Source: Pseudomonas sp. SORT22
Lineage (GTDB): Bacteria; Pseudomonadota; Gammaproteobacteria; Pseudomonadales; Pseudomonadaceae
Assembly: GCF_018417635.1 (NCBI RefSeq)
Contig: NZ_CP071007.1
Coordinates: 4,774,501 to 4,838,500, forward strand
Direction: 5' to 3'
Length of the DNA: 64,000 nucleotides
Of this stretch, positions 1 through 8,881 are shown in pieces (within the stretch, counting starts at the first letter, position 1; every line of letters starts with the position of its first letter). The notes under the pieces are model-generated. The model was not told the DNA's origin. It made no database searches and saw nothing but the letters and a program-made list of their open reading frames with translations. Position numbers and translations under genes: made by a program.

Positions 1-3000
1 CCTCAGCACCGCGGCGGGCGCCGGTGTGCGCATGGCCAGCAGCCAGTTGCAAGCCCGCGACGGGATCGCCATAGACGCTGCCGGCACCCTGGAGATCAGC
101 GCCGTACGCGCCCAGGCGCAACAGGTAAACATCAAGGCCGGCAAGAACCTCACCCTCAATGCCCAGGCTCGGGAAAACATCAGCCGCGAACAGCAGAACC
201 GCAAAGAAAAGTGGGGGCTCATCACCACCGAAACCTACGAGCGCGAAAGCACCCGCACCGAGCGCCAACAGGTCGGCAGCCAGATCAAGGCCAGCCAGGA
301 CATCAACCTGCAGGCGGGCGGCGACCTGCGCATGGTCGCCGCCAGCGTCGAGGCCGGTGGCGACCTGTCGGTCAAGGCGGGCCAGAACCTGACCATCAGC
401 GCCGGCGTCGACAGCCTGCAGGTCGATGAAAAAATCCGCCACCGCAAACACCTGTGGCGCGGTGACAAGGACAGCAACAGCTACCAGGAAAGCGTCAAGG
501 CCAGTGTTCTGTCCGGCCAGCAGGTTTCCCTGGCGTCCAAAGGCAACACGCAGATACTGGGCAGCGCCCTGAGCAGCGCCGGCGACATGAACCTCAAGGC
601 CGGCAAGCTGGAGGTCGCCAGCATCGCACTGAGCAACGACGAAAACACCCGCAACTACAGTGGCGACCTGGTCTCCGGCAGCTTCTTCGGCAAGAACGGC
701 CAGACCGAAGCCAAGGGCCAACAGGGTAGTGCCAGTAACCTTCAGGCTGAAGGTGCATTGACCGTGGTGGCTGACCAGGTGCAAATCAAAGGCTCAAAGG
801 TGCAAGCCAAAGGCGATGCACTGTTGCTCAGTGAAAAAGCCCGGCTGTCGGTCGAAGCGACACACAATGCGTCCAGCGTCGAGCAACGCGAGAGCGACAG
901 CAAACTGTTCGGCCTGATCGCCGAGAAAAGCCAGCGCCAGGAACACCGCCAGCAAGTGCTGAGCAGCGACCTGGCCTCTGCCAGCAACCTGCGCCTGGCC
1001 AGCGCCGATGACCTGCAGGTGATCGGGTCAAGGCTTCAGGCCGGCAAGCAATTGCACCTGCAGGCGCAAAACGCCATCGATGTGCGCAGTGCCGAACAAC
1101 TGCAGACCGTCAGCGAACAAAACCGGCAACAGGGCTTCACTGCCAATGCCAGCCAGACCCAGGACGCCATCGACGGCAAGCCCGACTCGCACCAGTACAC
1201 GGCTTCGGTGGGTTACGCCGTGGTCAACACCGACACGCAGGCATCCCACCTCAAGCAGGTTGCCAGCGAGCTCAAGGGCGCAGGCGTTGCACTCGAAAGT
1301 GCTAAAGCCATCGACATCACGGGCTCCAGCATTGAGGCGCTCGCCGGTGACCTTCAGTTGGATGGTCGCACTGTCACCGTAAGCGCAGCTCGCGAGCTAC
1401 AGTCGCAGCAGACCACCACCGGCGAAAGTGGCGGCGGCCTGCGGGTCAGTGGCGGCATCGATGCTGTTGGCAGCGCCTTCGAAGGCTACTACAGGCGCCA
1501 GGAGGTCGATGAACGCGCAAGCCAGGCGCAACGCAGCAGCCTGAGCGCCACTGGCGATCTGCGCGTGACTGCCGACACGCTGGTCAACGAGGCTGCCCGC
1601 CTGACAGCTGGCCGGTCGCTGGAGCTGCAGGCCGGCAGCGTGGACAATCGCGCCGTCGACGATACCCGCGAATCAAAACAGACCCAGACCCACTGGCAAG
1701 CCAGCCTCGGCGCCAGCCTGGTGTACAAGGACCTGACCCGCCCGGTGGAGAACCTGGTTACCGGTAAAGAAGCCAGTCGCTTCCAGCAGGCATCAATCGA
1801 AGACGCCCTGGCCCCGCCAACGCTGGGCGCTGATCTTGAGTTCAAACACCTCAATCGCGAGCAAACCACGCGCAGCAGCACCGCGCAGGTCACCGAACTC
1901 ACGGGCCAGCGTATCAACCTCAAGGCCGGCAGCCTCGACGATGCCGGCACCCAGTACCGGGCCAGCCAGGGGCCTTTGTCGATCCAGGCGCAAAACCACC
2001 GCTTCGTCGCCGCCCAGGACAGCACCAGCACAGGTGTCGAGCGCCTGGATGTGGACGCTGCGGTGCGCGTCGAAACCAGCACCGGCAGCGATATCAACCT
2101 GCGTCTTTCCGGCAAGGGTGGCTCGCTGCTGACCGACAACAGCACGCAAACCGCACGCCCTGGCAGCCTCTATGGGCAAACCGGCATCCAGGTGCAACTG
2201 GGCAGTGATGGCCTGTACGAAGGCACGCGCTTCAATGCCGGCGACGGCTCGCTTGAAATAACGGCCAAGGGTGACCTGAGCCTTGCCCAGGCCAACGATC
2301 AACAGCGCCAACAGTTGAACAAACTCGACGGCAACGGCTGGTTCAAGGCAGGCAACGCACCGGCGGGCAGTGCCCTGGAGTTTCGCGGCTACCTTGACCA
2401 GAGCAAACTGGACAGTCTCGATACCCAGGCCCGCGTGGTAGAGATAGACGCCAAAGGCAAAGTGCAACTGCAGGCCGATGGTGCCCTCGAGCTTGTGGGT
2501 GGACGCATCGGCAGCAGCGCGGCCAAGGTCGCCGATATCGAGCTGCAAAGCGCGGGTGCGCTGAAAGTCAGCGCTGCCACTGATACCCACAAGGCTCAAG
2601 GCAGCAACATCGGCGGCGGCCTGGAATTGCTCGGTAAAAGCACCAGCAATGGCAAAGGCGGTGGCCTGGGTGGCCACTTCGGCACGGGCCGGGTCGATGA
2701 AGCCAGTACCACGGCCAGCGGGGCCAACTGGTTTGCCAGGGAGCAACTGCTGTTGAGCAGCACCGCCAGTCAGGACGATGCGCTGACGCTGCAAGGCGTC
2801 AAGGCCTCGGCAAACCGGGTCGCCATCAGCGCCAGCGAAGGCGGCGTGCTGATCGAGGCCGCAGGCAGCAGCGAACGGCGCAACAACCTCGACATCACCG
2901 CCGGTGCCGGCCTCAACGCCGCGCCAGGGGCGACGTCGAAAGAGGCCAAACGCGGGCTGTATGCCCGCGGGCAGGTGAACATCGACAACGCCGACAATCT

Positions 3001-3691
3001 CACCTTCGCCAACAGCCAATGGCGCGCCGGCCAGATCAGCCTGGCCAGCCTGAGCGACACGCGCCTTGACGGTGTGCGCCTGGATGCCGGGCGCATCGAC
3101 GGCCAGGTCGGCGGCGACCTGCACGTCGCCAGCCGCCAGGACCGGGTCAATCAGTTGAACGTGCAGGTGGATGCGCGCTTGAGCCAGGAAAAGAACCCAC
3201 AGGGCTATATCAACGCCGCCAACGCGGTGGCCGGCCCGCTGGCTGACAAGGTCGGTAAACCGGTCGGCGGCGCGTTGCAGAAAGTCGACCCGAAGACCTC
3301 ACCCACCTTCACCCTCAAGGTCGAGCACACCCAGCGCGACACCGTCGCCAGCCAGAGCGCGCTCAACGGCCGCGACGGCATCGACCTTGAGGTCGGCGGC
3401 GCCGTGCGCCTCTCCGGCGCCAGCCTGCAAGCGAACAAGGGCAAGGTGCAGTTGGGCGGTGCCGCCGTCACCGAGCAGAACGTGCAGGGGCGCGATTACT
3501 ATCGCCAGGTGGGCATCAACGCCTCGAACGCACCGGTCGACCTGGTCAGCGGCCTGATCGATGTCTACGGCTCCGGCGCCAACAGCAACGCAGGAGAAAA
3601 GCCGTTGGACCTCGGTTTCCTGCGCACCAGCGGGCATGATCGCAGCACCAGTCTGGCCTCGAGCATAACGGAGGGCAGCAAGCCGCGCTGA
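1..3691 (+). CDS. Filamentous haemagglutinin-like exoprotein, 3' part (5' end outside window)
   Basis: The frame is open from the first bases, so this is the C-terminal ~1,230 residues of a larger protein. It is built of many short degenerate beta-helix repeats (patterns such as DINLQAGGDL, LTISAG, DLRVTADTLVN, VQLQADGALEL), as in filamentous haemagglutinin/CdiA-type two-partner-secretion (type Vb) exoproteins exported by a TpsB porin. That partner would lie upstream and is not in the window. The last ~80 residues show no VENN-type pretoxin motif and no compact toxin domain: the repeats fade into a short tail ending in a TGA at 3689. It is therefore more likely an adhesin or biofilm protein than a contact-dependent inhibition toxin. 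It converges on gspN with a 13-bp gap. Family assignment is firm; ligand and role are unknown. Confidence 0.85.
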   Translation, partial: LSTAAGAGVRMASSQLQARDGIAIDAAGTLEISAVRAQAQQVNIKAGKNLTLNAQARENISREQQNRKEKWGLITTETYERESTRTERQQVGSQIKASQDINLQAGGDLRMVAASVEAGGDLSVKAGQNLTISAGVDSLQVDEKIRHRKHLWRGDKDSNSYQESVKASVLSGQQVSLASKGNTQILGSALSSAGDMNLKAGKLEVASIALSNDENTRNYSGDLVSGSFFGKNGQTEAKGQQGSASNLQAEGALTVVADQVQIKGSKVQAKGDALLLSEKARLSVEATHNASSVEQRESDSKLFGLIAEKSQRQEHRQQVLSSDLASASNLRLASADDLQVIGSRLQAGKQLHLQAQNAIDVRSAEQLQTVSEQNRQQGFTANASQTQDAIDGKPDSHQYTASVGYAVVNTDTQASHLKQVASELKGAGVALESAKAIDITGSSIEALAGDLQLDGRTVTVSAARELQSQQTTTGESGGGLRVSGGIDAVGSAFEGYYRRQEVDERASQAQRSSLSATGDLRVTADTLVNEAARLTAGRSLELQAGSVDNRAVDDTRESKQTQTHWQASLGASLVYKDLTRPVENLVTGKEASRFQQASIEDALAPPTLGADLEFKHLNREQTTRSSTAQVTELTGQRINLKAGSLDDAGTQYRASQGPLSIQAQNHRFVAAQDSTSTGVERLDVDAAVRVETSTGSDINLRLSGKGGSLLTDNSTQTARPGSLYGQTGIQVQLGSDGLYEGTRFNAGDGSLEITAKGDLSLAQANDQQRQQLNKLDGNGWFKAGNAPAGSALEFRGYLDQSKLDSLDTQARVVEIDAKGKVQLQADGALELVGGRIGSSAAKVADIELQSAGALKVSAATDTHKAQGSNIGGGLELLGKSTSNGKGGGLGGHFGTGRVDEASTTASGANWFAREQLLLSSTASQDDALTLQGVKASANRVAISASEGGVLIEAAGSSERRNNLDITAGAGLNAAPGATSKEAKRGLYARGQVNIDNADNLTFANSQWRAGQISLASLSDTRLDGVRLDAGRIDGQVGGDLHVASRQDRVNQLNVQVDARLSQEKNPQGYINAANAVAGPLADKVGKPVGGALQKVDPKTSPTFTLKVEHTQRDTVASQSALNGRDGIDLEVGGAVRLSGASLQANKGKVQLGGAAVTEQNVQGRDYYRQVGINASNAPVDLVSGLIDVYGSGANSNAGEKPLDLGFLRTSGHDRSTSLASSITEGSKPR

Positions 3692-3704
3692 GGCCGCCTG
3701 CCGG

Positions 3705-4352
3705 TCACCACTTGAGGGTGCGGCTGATGCCGGTTGCATCCGCCTTGAGCCAGCCGGCCGCCAGCAACACCGGGTACAGGGCGGTACCCGGTGTCATCTC
3801 GCCCTGCAGCTTCGCGCGCCGGGCGAGTAGGTCGGCATCCAGCTCGGCCTGATGCTGCCCCTGCAACTGCAACCGCGCCAGCAGATGCATGCCTGCCGAG
3901 CAATCAATGCGCACATGGCCCGCCCCCAAGGGCAGCGCCCAGGGCGCGTCCATGGCCAGACCGTCGACACTGATCTCGCCCTGGCTGCCTCGACACTGTC
4001 GACCGCTGCCCTGCACGTCGATCCGCCCGCTCCACTCACCCGTCAGCCGATAGGACGAAGGCGTCGTGAGTGTAGGCTGCATTGGCTCTACTGCCGCCCG
4101 CCAGTTCCACGGCCAGCCAGCGACCTGTACCTGCCAGCTTTGCCCCTGGAACCCAAGCTCGACCTGCGCCTGCAGACGCCAGGGCTGCCAGTGCCAAGCG
4201 ACCGGCCCCACCTGCCCCAGCCGTTGCGCCTGGCCTTGCCAGAGGCTGCCGGAGACGCCTTCGGCGGCAACGGGTGCGAGCAGCCAGTTCGCCGGCAAAG
4301 CGGCCGACAGGCTCAACACGAACACCAGGGCGAACCCGCCCGCGCGCTTCAT
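3705..4352 (-). CDS. gspN: Type II secretion system protein N (GspN/XcpN)
   Basis: A 215-residue protein with an N-terminal hydrophobic segment (residues ~6-24) followed by a mostly beta, Trp/Gln/Leu-rich periplasmic domain, as in the GspN family. GspN is an accessory inner-membrane/periplasmic component of some type II secretion systems. It is the last gene of the gsp operon, and its start overlaps the gspM stop by 4 bp (ATGA). The gene converges on the haemagglutinin-like gene. Identification rests on size, topology and position at the N end of an otherwise complete gsp operon; sequence conservation in this family is low. Confidence 0.8.
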   Translation of the reverse strand: MKRAGGFALVFVLSLSAALPANWLLAPVAAEGVSGSLWQGQAQRLGQVGPVAWHWQPWRLQAQVELGFQGQSWQVQVAGWPWNWRAAVEPMQPTLTTPSSYRLTGEWSGRIDVQGSGRQCRGSQGEISVDGLAMDAPWALPLGAGHVRIDCSAGMHLLARLQLQGQHQAELDADLLARRAKLQGEMTPGTALYPVLLAAGWLKADATGISRTLKW

Positions 4353-4735
4353 TGTTGCAACTCCAGCTCGAAGCTCATACCTGACTCGCCCTGCTCCAGC
4401 GACCAGCGCAGCGGGCGCACGCCTTCGCGCTGTACAGCCAGTAGCCAGCGCTGCACACCTTGCTCATCGGCGGCACGGCCCTTGATCTGCCAACTGTGGT
4501 TTTCCGCCAGCACTTCATTGAGGGCAATACTGTGTGCCTGCGCCGATTGCTGCAGTTGCTCGGCACTGAAGCGCGTCTGCACCTGCAGGCTGGCCGCCGA
4601 GCGGGCCAGGGCTTGCCACTGCCGTGCGTCCTGCAAGCGCGCCGTGCCTTCACGAACGATCAAGGTGACAAGCAATACGCCTACCATCACCCAGGCTGCC
4701 GGCATCAACCAGCGGCGCTGCAGCCATGCACTCAT
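4349..4735 (-). CDS. gspM: Type II secretion system protein M (GspM/XcpZ)
   Basis: A 128-residue bitopic inner-membrane protein: a short cytoplasmic N-terminus, one transmembrane segment at residues ~10-27, a coiled-coil-like stretch (~30-60), then a small periplasmic ferredoxin-like domain. GspM partners GspL in the inner-membrane platform. It is shorter than the usual ~160-residue GspM. It overlaps gspL upstream and gspN downstream by 4 bp each, so the three are translationally coupled. Confidence 0.83.
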   Translation of the reverse strand: MSAWLQRRWLMPAAWVMVGVLLVTLIVREGTARLQDARQWQALARSAASLQVQTRFSAEQLQQSAQAHSIALNEVLAENHSWQIKGRAADEQGVQRWLLAVQREGVRPLRWSLEQGESGMSFELELQQ

Positions 4736-5841
4736 GAGACAGCTCCCAGGTCGAACACCAGTTGCAGTTGGCCTTCGCCCGTGCTTGCTGCAACCGCCAC
4801 GCCAACCTGCCGGGCGATGGCCTGCCAGGTTGCCGCCTCGGGTGCCTGGTCGCCACGCAGGCGCAGGGTCCAGCGTTGTCCGTCAAAGCCACTGGCGCTG
4901 ACATGCCAACCGGGTTGTGCCTGCAACCATTGCTGCACCGCCATCTGCAACTGCTCGATCTGACGCAGGCGCAAGTGGCGATCCGCCTCGGCCTGGCGCT
5001 GACGCTTGAGGAGCTGGGCTGCCTGGCGAGGTGAAGTGACCGGCCCGGTGACCGCCACCACTTGCGCCTTGTAGACCTCGTTCTGGCGCCATTGCTGGGC
5101 CAGCCACAGGCCGCTGCAGACCAGCCCCAACAGCGCGCAGGCGGCCATCAGGCGCCATTGCCCGGGAGCCATGGCAACGCGCAGCCGCATCTGCCGCGCC
5201 GGGTGCAGAGCAAACAGGCTGGGCAAAGGCTCCAACGCGGCCAACCGCGCTGGCCAGGCCGCTTCAAACATTTCGGGTTGCAGGCTTGGCCAGGGAGCCG
5301 GCAAGTTCGATCCAAGCAGCGTCGGCCAGGCCAGCCAATGCTGGCGTGAGAGTTCGGTTACCCCCTTGAGCAACAGCAGGTCCGGGCTGCGCTGCCAGCA
5401 CAGGGCGGTACCCGCTGGAGTGTCTGCCAGCAACTGAAACTCGGCCCAGCAGCGCTCGACGCTCAAGCCCCAGTCGGCGCACTGGCCCAACCATTGTTCG
5501 AGCAAAGCCTGATCGACGCTGACCAGCTCCAGTTGATTGCCCTGACGTGAAACACAGCCACAACGAATCGACTCGGCCGGTTGCAGCAAACGCTCTTCAA
5601 GCAGCAAAGGCCACTCATCACGCTTGAGCCCCGGCGGCGCCGCAAGCTGGCTATGGCTGCAGTGGTTACCGGGCAGAATCAGCGCCACGCGCGCGCCGTC
5701 CGGGCTGGGCGGTTCGCCCTCGCCGGCTTCGCGCCTGCCGTCGGCCAGGCGCAACCAGCTCCAGGGCGCTTGCCCCACACCAGGGCGCAGCAGCAACCAG
5801 TTGCTTTCGCGTGGTGTTTGCCAGCGTTCAAGCCATTTCAT
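4732..5841 (-). CDS. gspL: Type II secretion system protein L (GspL/XcpY)
   Basis: A 369-residue protein with an N-terminal cytoplasmic actin-like domain (residues ~1-225), one transmembrane helix (~229-248) and a C-terminal periplasmic ferredoxin-like domain. GspL recruits the ATPase GspE to the membrane platform and pairs with GspM. The start codon overlaps the gspJ stop (ATGA at 5838-5841), and the stop overlaps the gspM start. Order and topology agree with the family. Confidence 0.87.
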   Translation of the reverse strand: MKWLERWQTPRESNWLLLRPGVGQAPWSWLRLADGRREAGEGEPPSPDGARVALILPGNHCSHSQLAAPPGLKRDEWPLLLEERLLQPAESIRCGCVSRQGNQLELVSVDQALLEQWLGQCADWGLSVERCWAEFQLLADTPAGTALCWQRSPDLLLLKGVTELSRQHWLAWPTLLGSNLPAPWPSLQPEMFEAAWPARLAALEPLPSLFALHPARQMRLRVAMAPGQWRLMAACALLGLVCSGLWLAQQWRQNEVYKAQVVAVTGPVTSPRQAAQLLKRQRQAEADRHLRLRQIEQLQMAVQQWLQAQPGWHVSASGFDGQRWTLRLRGDQAPEAATWQAIARQVGVAVAASTGEGQLQLVFDLGAVS

Positions 5842-6428
5842 CAGGGTGCCTCCGGCAGGGCGAAGGTACAGACATAAGGTGCTCCATCACGCTTGAACTC
5901 AAGGCGCACACCGCGATCCGGGGCGGACCGCTCGGCAGAAGGAAAGGCCAGCCAGCGGCCCGATTGAAAAAACGCAAAGCTTGGCGCCGTGACCTGATCG
6001 AGCTGTTCACGTTGACGCCATTGAGGCTTACCCACCGCATACAGGTCGGACGAGGTTTCCAGCAGCAGGCGTTGCCCGCGTGCGTCGTAGCTCAGGCGTT
6101 GACGCTGCAGGCGCGAGCCGCCCTCGGCTTGCGGCCAGGCACTGCGGGCCACCCATTGCAACTGCAGGGTGGCGGGTTGCCAGTCGAGCCAGTTGATCGC
6201 CAGGGGCAGACGTTGCTCATAGAGCTGGCGCAACACCGTGGAGTCGAAACGCCGCTCCAGGGCCAGGCAGAAATCCAGCACCGGCGAGCCCGGGGCAGGT
6301 TGCTGCAAGCGCTCGCGCATACCGGCCCAGGCATTGACCAGCGCCGCCAGCAAGATCCCCAGCACCGCGGTCAGGGCCAGGGCCACCAGCAGTTCAAGCA
6401 AGGTCAGGCCCTGCTGGCGGCGCTTCAT
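5841..6428 (-). CDS. gspJ: Type II secretion minor pseudopilin J (GspJ/XcpW)
   Basis: The first residues, MKRRQQGLTLLELLVALAL, are a class III (type IV pilin-like) prepilin leader: a basic leader, Gly before the cleavage site, and Glu at mature position 5. A longer in-frame extension to 6554 exists, but it would precede the leader with unrelated arginine/proline-rich sequence. The ATG at 6428 overlaps the gspI stop (ATGA), so that start was chosen. The product (195 aa) is a minor pseudopilin of the pseudopilus tip, with GspI and GspK. Confidence 0.88.
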   Translation of the reverse strand: MKRRQQGLTLLELLVALALTAVLGILLAALVNAWAGMRERLQQPAPGSPVLDFCLALERRFDSTVLRQLYEQRLPLAINWLDWQPATLQLQWVARSAWPQAEGGSRLQRQRLSYDARGQRLLLETSSDLYAVGKPQWRQREQLDQVTAPSFAFFQSGRWLAFPSAERSAPDRGVRLEFKRDGAPYVCTFALPEAP

Positions 6429-6793
6429 GGGCGCACCAGAAAGATACGGTACTGGCCGAGCGGATCGCGCCCGTCTCGGTCGGCAAACAGGTGCAATTGC
6501 CCTCGGCGCAGGTTGCGCACGCCGGTCGAGGTCAACTGCAGTTGCCAGTGACACTGGCCATCGCCTTGCTGCAATTGCCCGGCGGCGCTGCTTTGCAGCG
6601 GCCAGAACCGCTCGACGGCAAACCGCGCCTGCAGCTCGCGCGCACAGAACACCCCCAGGCGGTGGTGCTGCACGCTCTGCTGCACCGCCAGACGTTGGCG
6701 CAACACCTGGCTGGTCATGATTGCCAGGGCGGCGGCAATCCCCAGGGCCACCGTCACCTCAAGCAGGGTGAAGCCGCGTTGTGCGCGCTTCAC
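6425..6793 (-). CDS. gspI: Type II secretion minor pseudopilin I (GspI/XcpV)
   Basis: The protein begins V/M-KRAQRGFTLLEVTVALGIAAAL, a prepilin leader with GFTLLEV at the cleavage site. The start is taken as the GTG at 6793, which overlaps the gspH stop as GTGA; the longer frame to 6856 lacks family resemblance. The mature protein is about 115 residues, typical for GspI, which nucleates the pseudopilus tip with GspJ and GspK. Confidence 0.87.
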   Translation of the reverse strand: MKRAQRGFTLLEVTVALGIAAALAIMTSQVLRQRLAVQQSVQHHRLGVFCARELQARFAVERFWPLQSSAAGQLQQGDGQCHWQLQLTSTGVRNLRRGQLHLFADRDGRDPLGQYRIFLVRP

Positions 6794-7224
6794 AGCGGCG
6801 TCCTGTGCAACTGGCCGGCGCTGCTCCATTGCCAACGCTGGGTGCCTTCGGGCCAATGCCAGTTCAAGGTGGCGCTGCGGGCAACCCCGGAGGGCGTGAA
6901 CACCAGGCGTGGCTCGCGGCTGGCAGGCCAGTCGGCGTGCAGCGTTGCCGGCCAGTCAGCGAAATCGACGGGCTCGACCTGCCAGCGCTCGGCGACCCGG
7001 CGGACAAATTCGGGGCGGCTGCCATTCCAGCGCAAGCCGCGAATCTCGCCCCCGTGCAGCGCCAGCTCAGCCTGCTGGCGGCTGGCTCCGGCCAGGCGCT
7101 CAAGGGCCTGCTGCACCGGCGCCTTGCCGCTGTCGAGCCAGGCAATGCTCAAGGTGCTCATCAGCCCGGCGATCAGCAGCACCACAAGCATCTCCAGCAG
7201 GGTAAAACCACGCTCGTTGCGCAT
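6790..7224 (-). CDS. gspH: Type II secretion minor pseudopilin H (GspH/XcpU)
   Basis: A 144-residue protein starting MRNERGFTLLEMLVVLLIAG, a classical prepilin peptidase site with Glu at mature position 5, followed by a ~20-residue hydrophobic helix and a small globular domain. GspH links the tip complex to the major pseudopilin GspG. It lies 2 bp after gspG and overlaps gspI by 4 bp. Confidence 0.88.
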   Translation of the reverse strand: MRNERGFTLLEMLVVLLIAGLMSTLSIAWLDSGKAPVQQALERLAGASRQQAELALHGGEIRGLRWNGSRPEFVRRVAERWQVEPVDFADWPATLHADWPASREPRLVFTPSGVARSATLNWHWPEGTQRWQWSSAGQLHRTPL

Positions 7225-7226
7225 CC

Positions 7227-7661
7227 TTAAAGGTTCCAGTTACCCAGGTCGGCATCGATACCTTCGCCGCCCTCGACGCCGTCGGCGCCCAACGAGTAGA
7301 TATCGATGCGCCCGTGCTGGCCGGGGGCGCGGTACTGATAGGCAGTGCCCCAGGGGTCCTGCGGCAGGCGGCGGATGTAACCGTCGGCGCGCCAGGCGCG
7401 CGGCAGCGGCTCTGCCGTCGGTTTGCTGACCAGCGCCGCCAGGCCCTGCTCGGCCGAAGGGAAACGCAGGTTGTCGAGACGGTACATGTCCAGCGCCTGC
7501 TCCAGGGTCGACAGGTCGGCCATGACCTTCTGCTTCATGGCCTTGTCCTGGCTGCCGAGCACGCTCGGAGCGACCACGGCGATCAACAGGCCGATGATGA
7601 AGATCACCACCATGATTTCCATCAAGGTAAAACCGCGTTGACGCGTGCGTGGGCTGTGCAT
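7227..7661 (-). CDS. gspG: Type II secretion major pseudopilin G (GspG/XcpT)
   Basis: A 144-residue protein, MHSPRTRQRGFTLMEIMVV at the N-terminus, with a long amphipathic helix and the C-terminal features of GspG: an acidic calcium-binding region and the SLGADGVEGGEG stretch near the end. It is the main subunit of the pseudopilus piston. The open frame extends upstream to 8939 inside gspF, but the prepilin leader fixes the start at the ATG at 7661. There is a 14-bp gap to gspF. Processing needs a prepilin peptidase (GspO/PilD), which is not encoded in this window. Confidence 0.92.
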   Translation of the reverse strand: MHSPRTRQRGFTLMEIMVVIFIIGLLIAVVAPSVLGSQDKAMKQKVMADLSTLEQALDMYRLDNLRFPSAEQGLAALVSKPTAEPLPRAWRADGYIRRLPQDPWGTAYQYRAPGQHGRIDIYSLGADGVEGGEGIDADLGNWNL

Positions 7662-7675
7662 GGTCTTGCTCCTTT

Positions 7676-8878
7676 TCAAAGTGTCAGGCCCTGGTTGAGC
7701 TGCATGATCGGCAACAGCACGGCGAGGACGATGAACAGCACCACCGCGCCCATCACCAGGATCATCAGCGGCTCGAACAAGGCCATGGCGCTGTCGACCT
7801 GGCGGGCGAAGCCACGCTCCTGGTTGTCGGCGACCCGTTCGAGCATGTCTGGCAAGGTGCCGCTGGCTTCGCCACTGGCGACCATGTTCAGCAGCAACGG
7901 CGGGAAGTGCCCACTGGCATCCAGCGCCCGGTGCAGGCTGACCCCGCCCTGCACATCGCTGCTGACCCGTTGCAGGGCCAGGTGGATGTGCCGGTTGTTG
8001 ACCGTGGCGGTGGCCACTTGCAGGGCTTCGAGCAGCGGTACGCCGCTGCCGCATAGAATCGCCAGGCTGCGCGACAGCCGCGCGCTCTCCAGCACCGCCA
8101 GCAAGTTGCCGATCCGCGGCAGGCGCAGCAGCAGGTCGTCGCGGCGCAAACGCCAGTGCGGGCGGCGCAACAGCCAGGCGCCGAGCAGCGAGGCCGACAC
8201 AGTGCCGAGCAGCAACCAGGGCCCGAGCAACACCAGCAGGTCGCTGATACCGATCAGCAGCGAAGTGATCCACGGCAGGCTCTGCCCGGAGTGAGCGAAC
8301 TGCTCGGTAAGCTTGGGCACCACGAAGGTCATCAGGCCAACCACCACCGCCAGCGACACCCCCATTAACACACAGGGATAGATCAGCGCCGTACGTGCCT
8401 TGTGCTGCTGGCGTTGAACCTGTTCGAGGTGCTCGGCCAGACGCTCCAGCACTTGCGCCAGGCGCCCGGAACGCTCGCCGGCCTCGACCAGTGCGCAGTA
8501 CAACCCGGAGAACAGGCCGCCCTGGCGCGCCAGGCTGCGGGCCAGGCTCAGGCCTTCGGCGAGCGATCCGCGCACCGCCACCAGCAGGTTGCGCAGGGCC
8601 GGTTCCACCAGTTGCCGCTCCAGGGTCGCCAGGGCATCCACCAAGGGAATGCCGGCGCCGGTGAGGGTCGCCAGTTGCCGGGTCAGCTCGCACAACTGGG
8701 CGCGGTTGACCCGCTGGCGGCGCGGCTGTTGAGTGGCCGCATCGTGGCGTTGCAACTGCCGGGTGAACAGCCCTTGCCCACGCAACAGCTGGCGGGCATG
8801 GCGCTCGCTGTCGGCCTGGATGCTGGCCTTGCGTGCCCGGCCGCTGAGGTCGACCGCTTGGTAACGAAAGGTCGGCAT
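7676..8878 (-). CDS. gspF: Type II secretion inner-membrane platform protein F (GspF/XcpS)
   Basis: A 400-residue polytopic protein with the two T2SSF cytoplasmic domains (about residues 65-165 and 270-370) and hydrophobic segments near 170-190, 220-245 and 370-395. It starts MPTFRYQAVDLSGRARKA, the usual GspF/PilC N-terminus, and contains the AGIPLVDAL motif. GspF is the platform protein contacting the GspE motor. It lies between gspE (3-bp gap) and gspG in the operon. Confidence 0.92.
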   Translation of the reverse strand: MPTFRYQAVDLSGRARKASIQADSERHARQLLRGQGLFTRQLQRHDAATQQPRRQRVNRAQLCELTRQLATLTGAGIPLVDALATLERQLVEPALRNLLVAVRGSLAEGLSLARSLARQGGLFSGLYCALVEAGERSGRLAQVLERLAEHLEQVQRQQHKARTALIYPCVLMGVSLAVVVGLMTFVVPKLTEQFAHSGQSLPWITSLLIGISDLLVLLGPWLLLGTVSASLLGAWLLRRPHWRLRRDDLLLRLPRIGNLLAVLESARLSRSLAILCGSGVPLLEALQVATATVNNRHIHLALQRVSSDVQGGVSLHRALDASGHFPPLLLNMVASGEASGTLPDMLERVADNQERGFARQVDSAMALFEPLMILVMGAVVLFIVLAVLLPIMQLNQGLTL

Positions 8879-8881
8879 GGG

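Noticed and set aside
3604..3691. Possible polymorphic toxin domain at the C-terminus of the haemagglutinin-like protein
   Set aside because: No pretoxin motif, too short, and no immunity-like gene follows.
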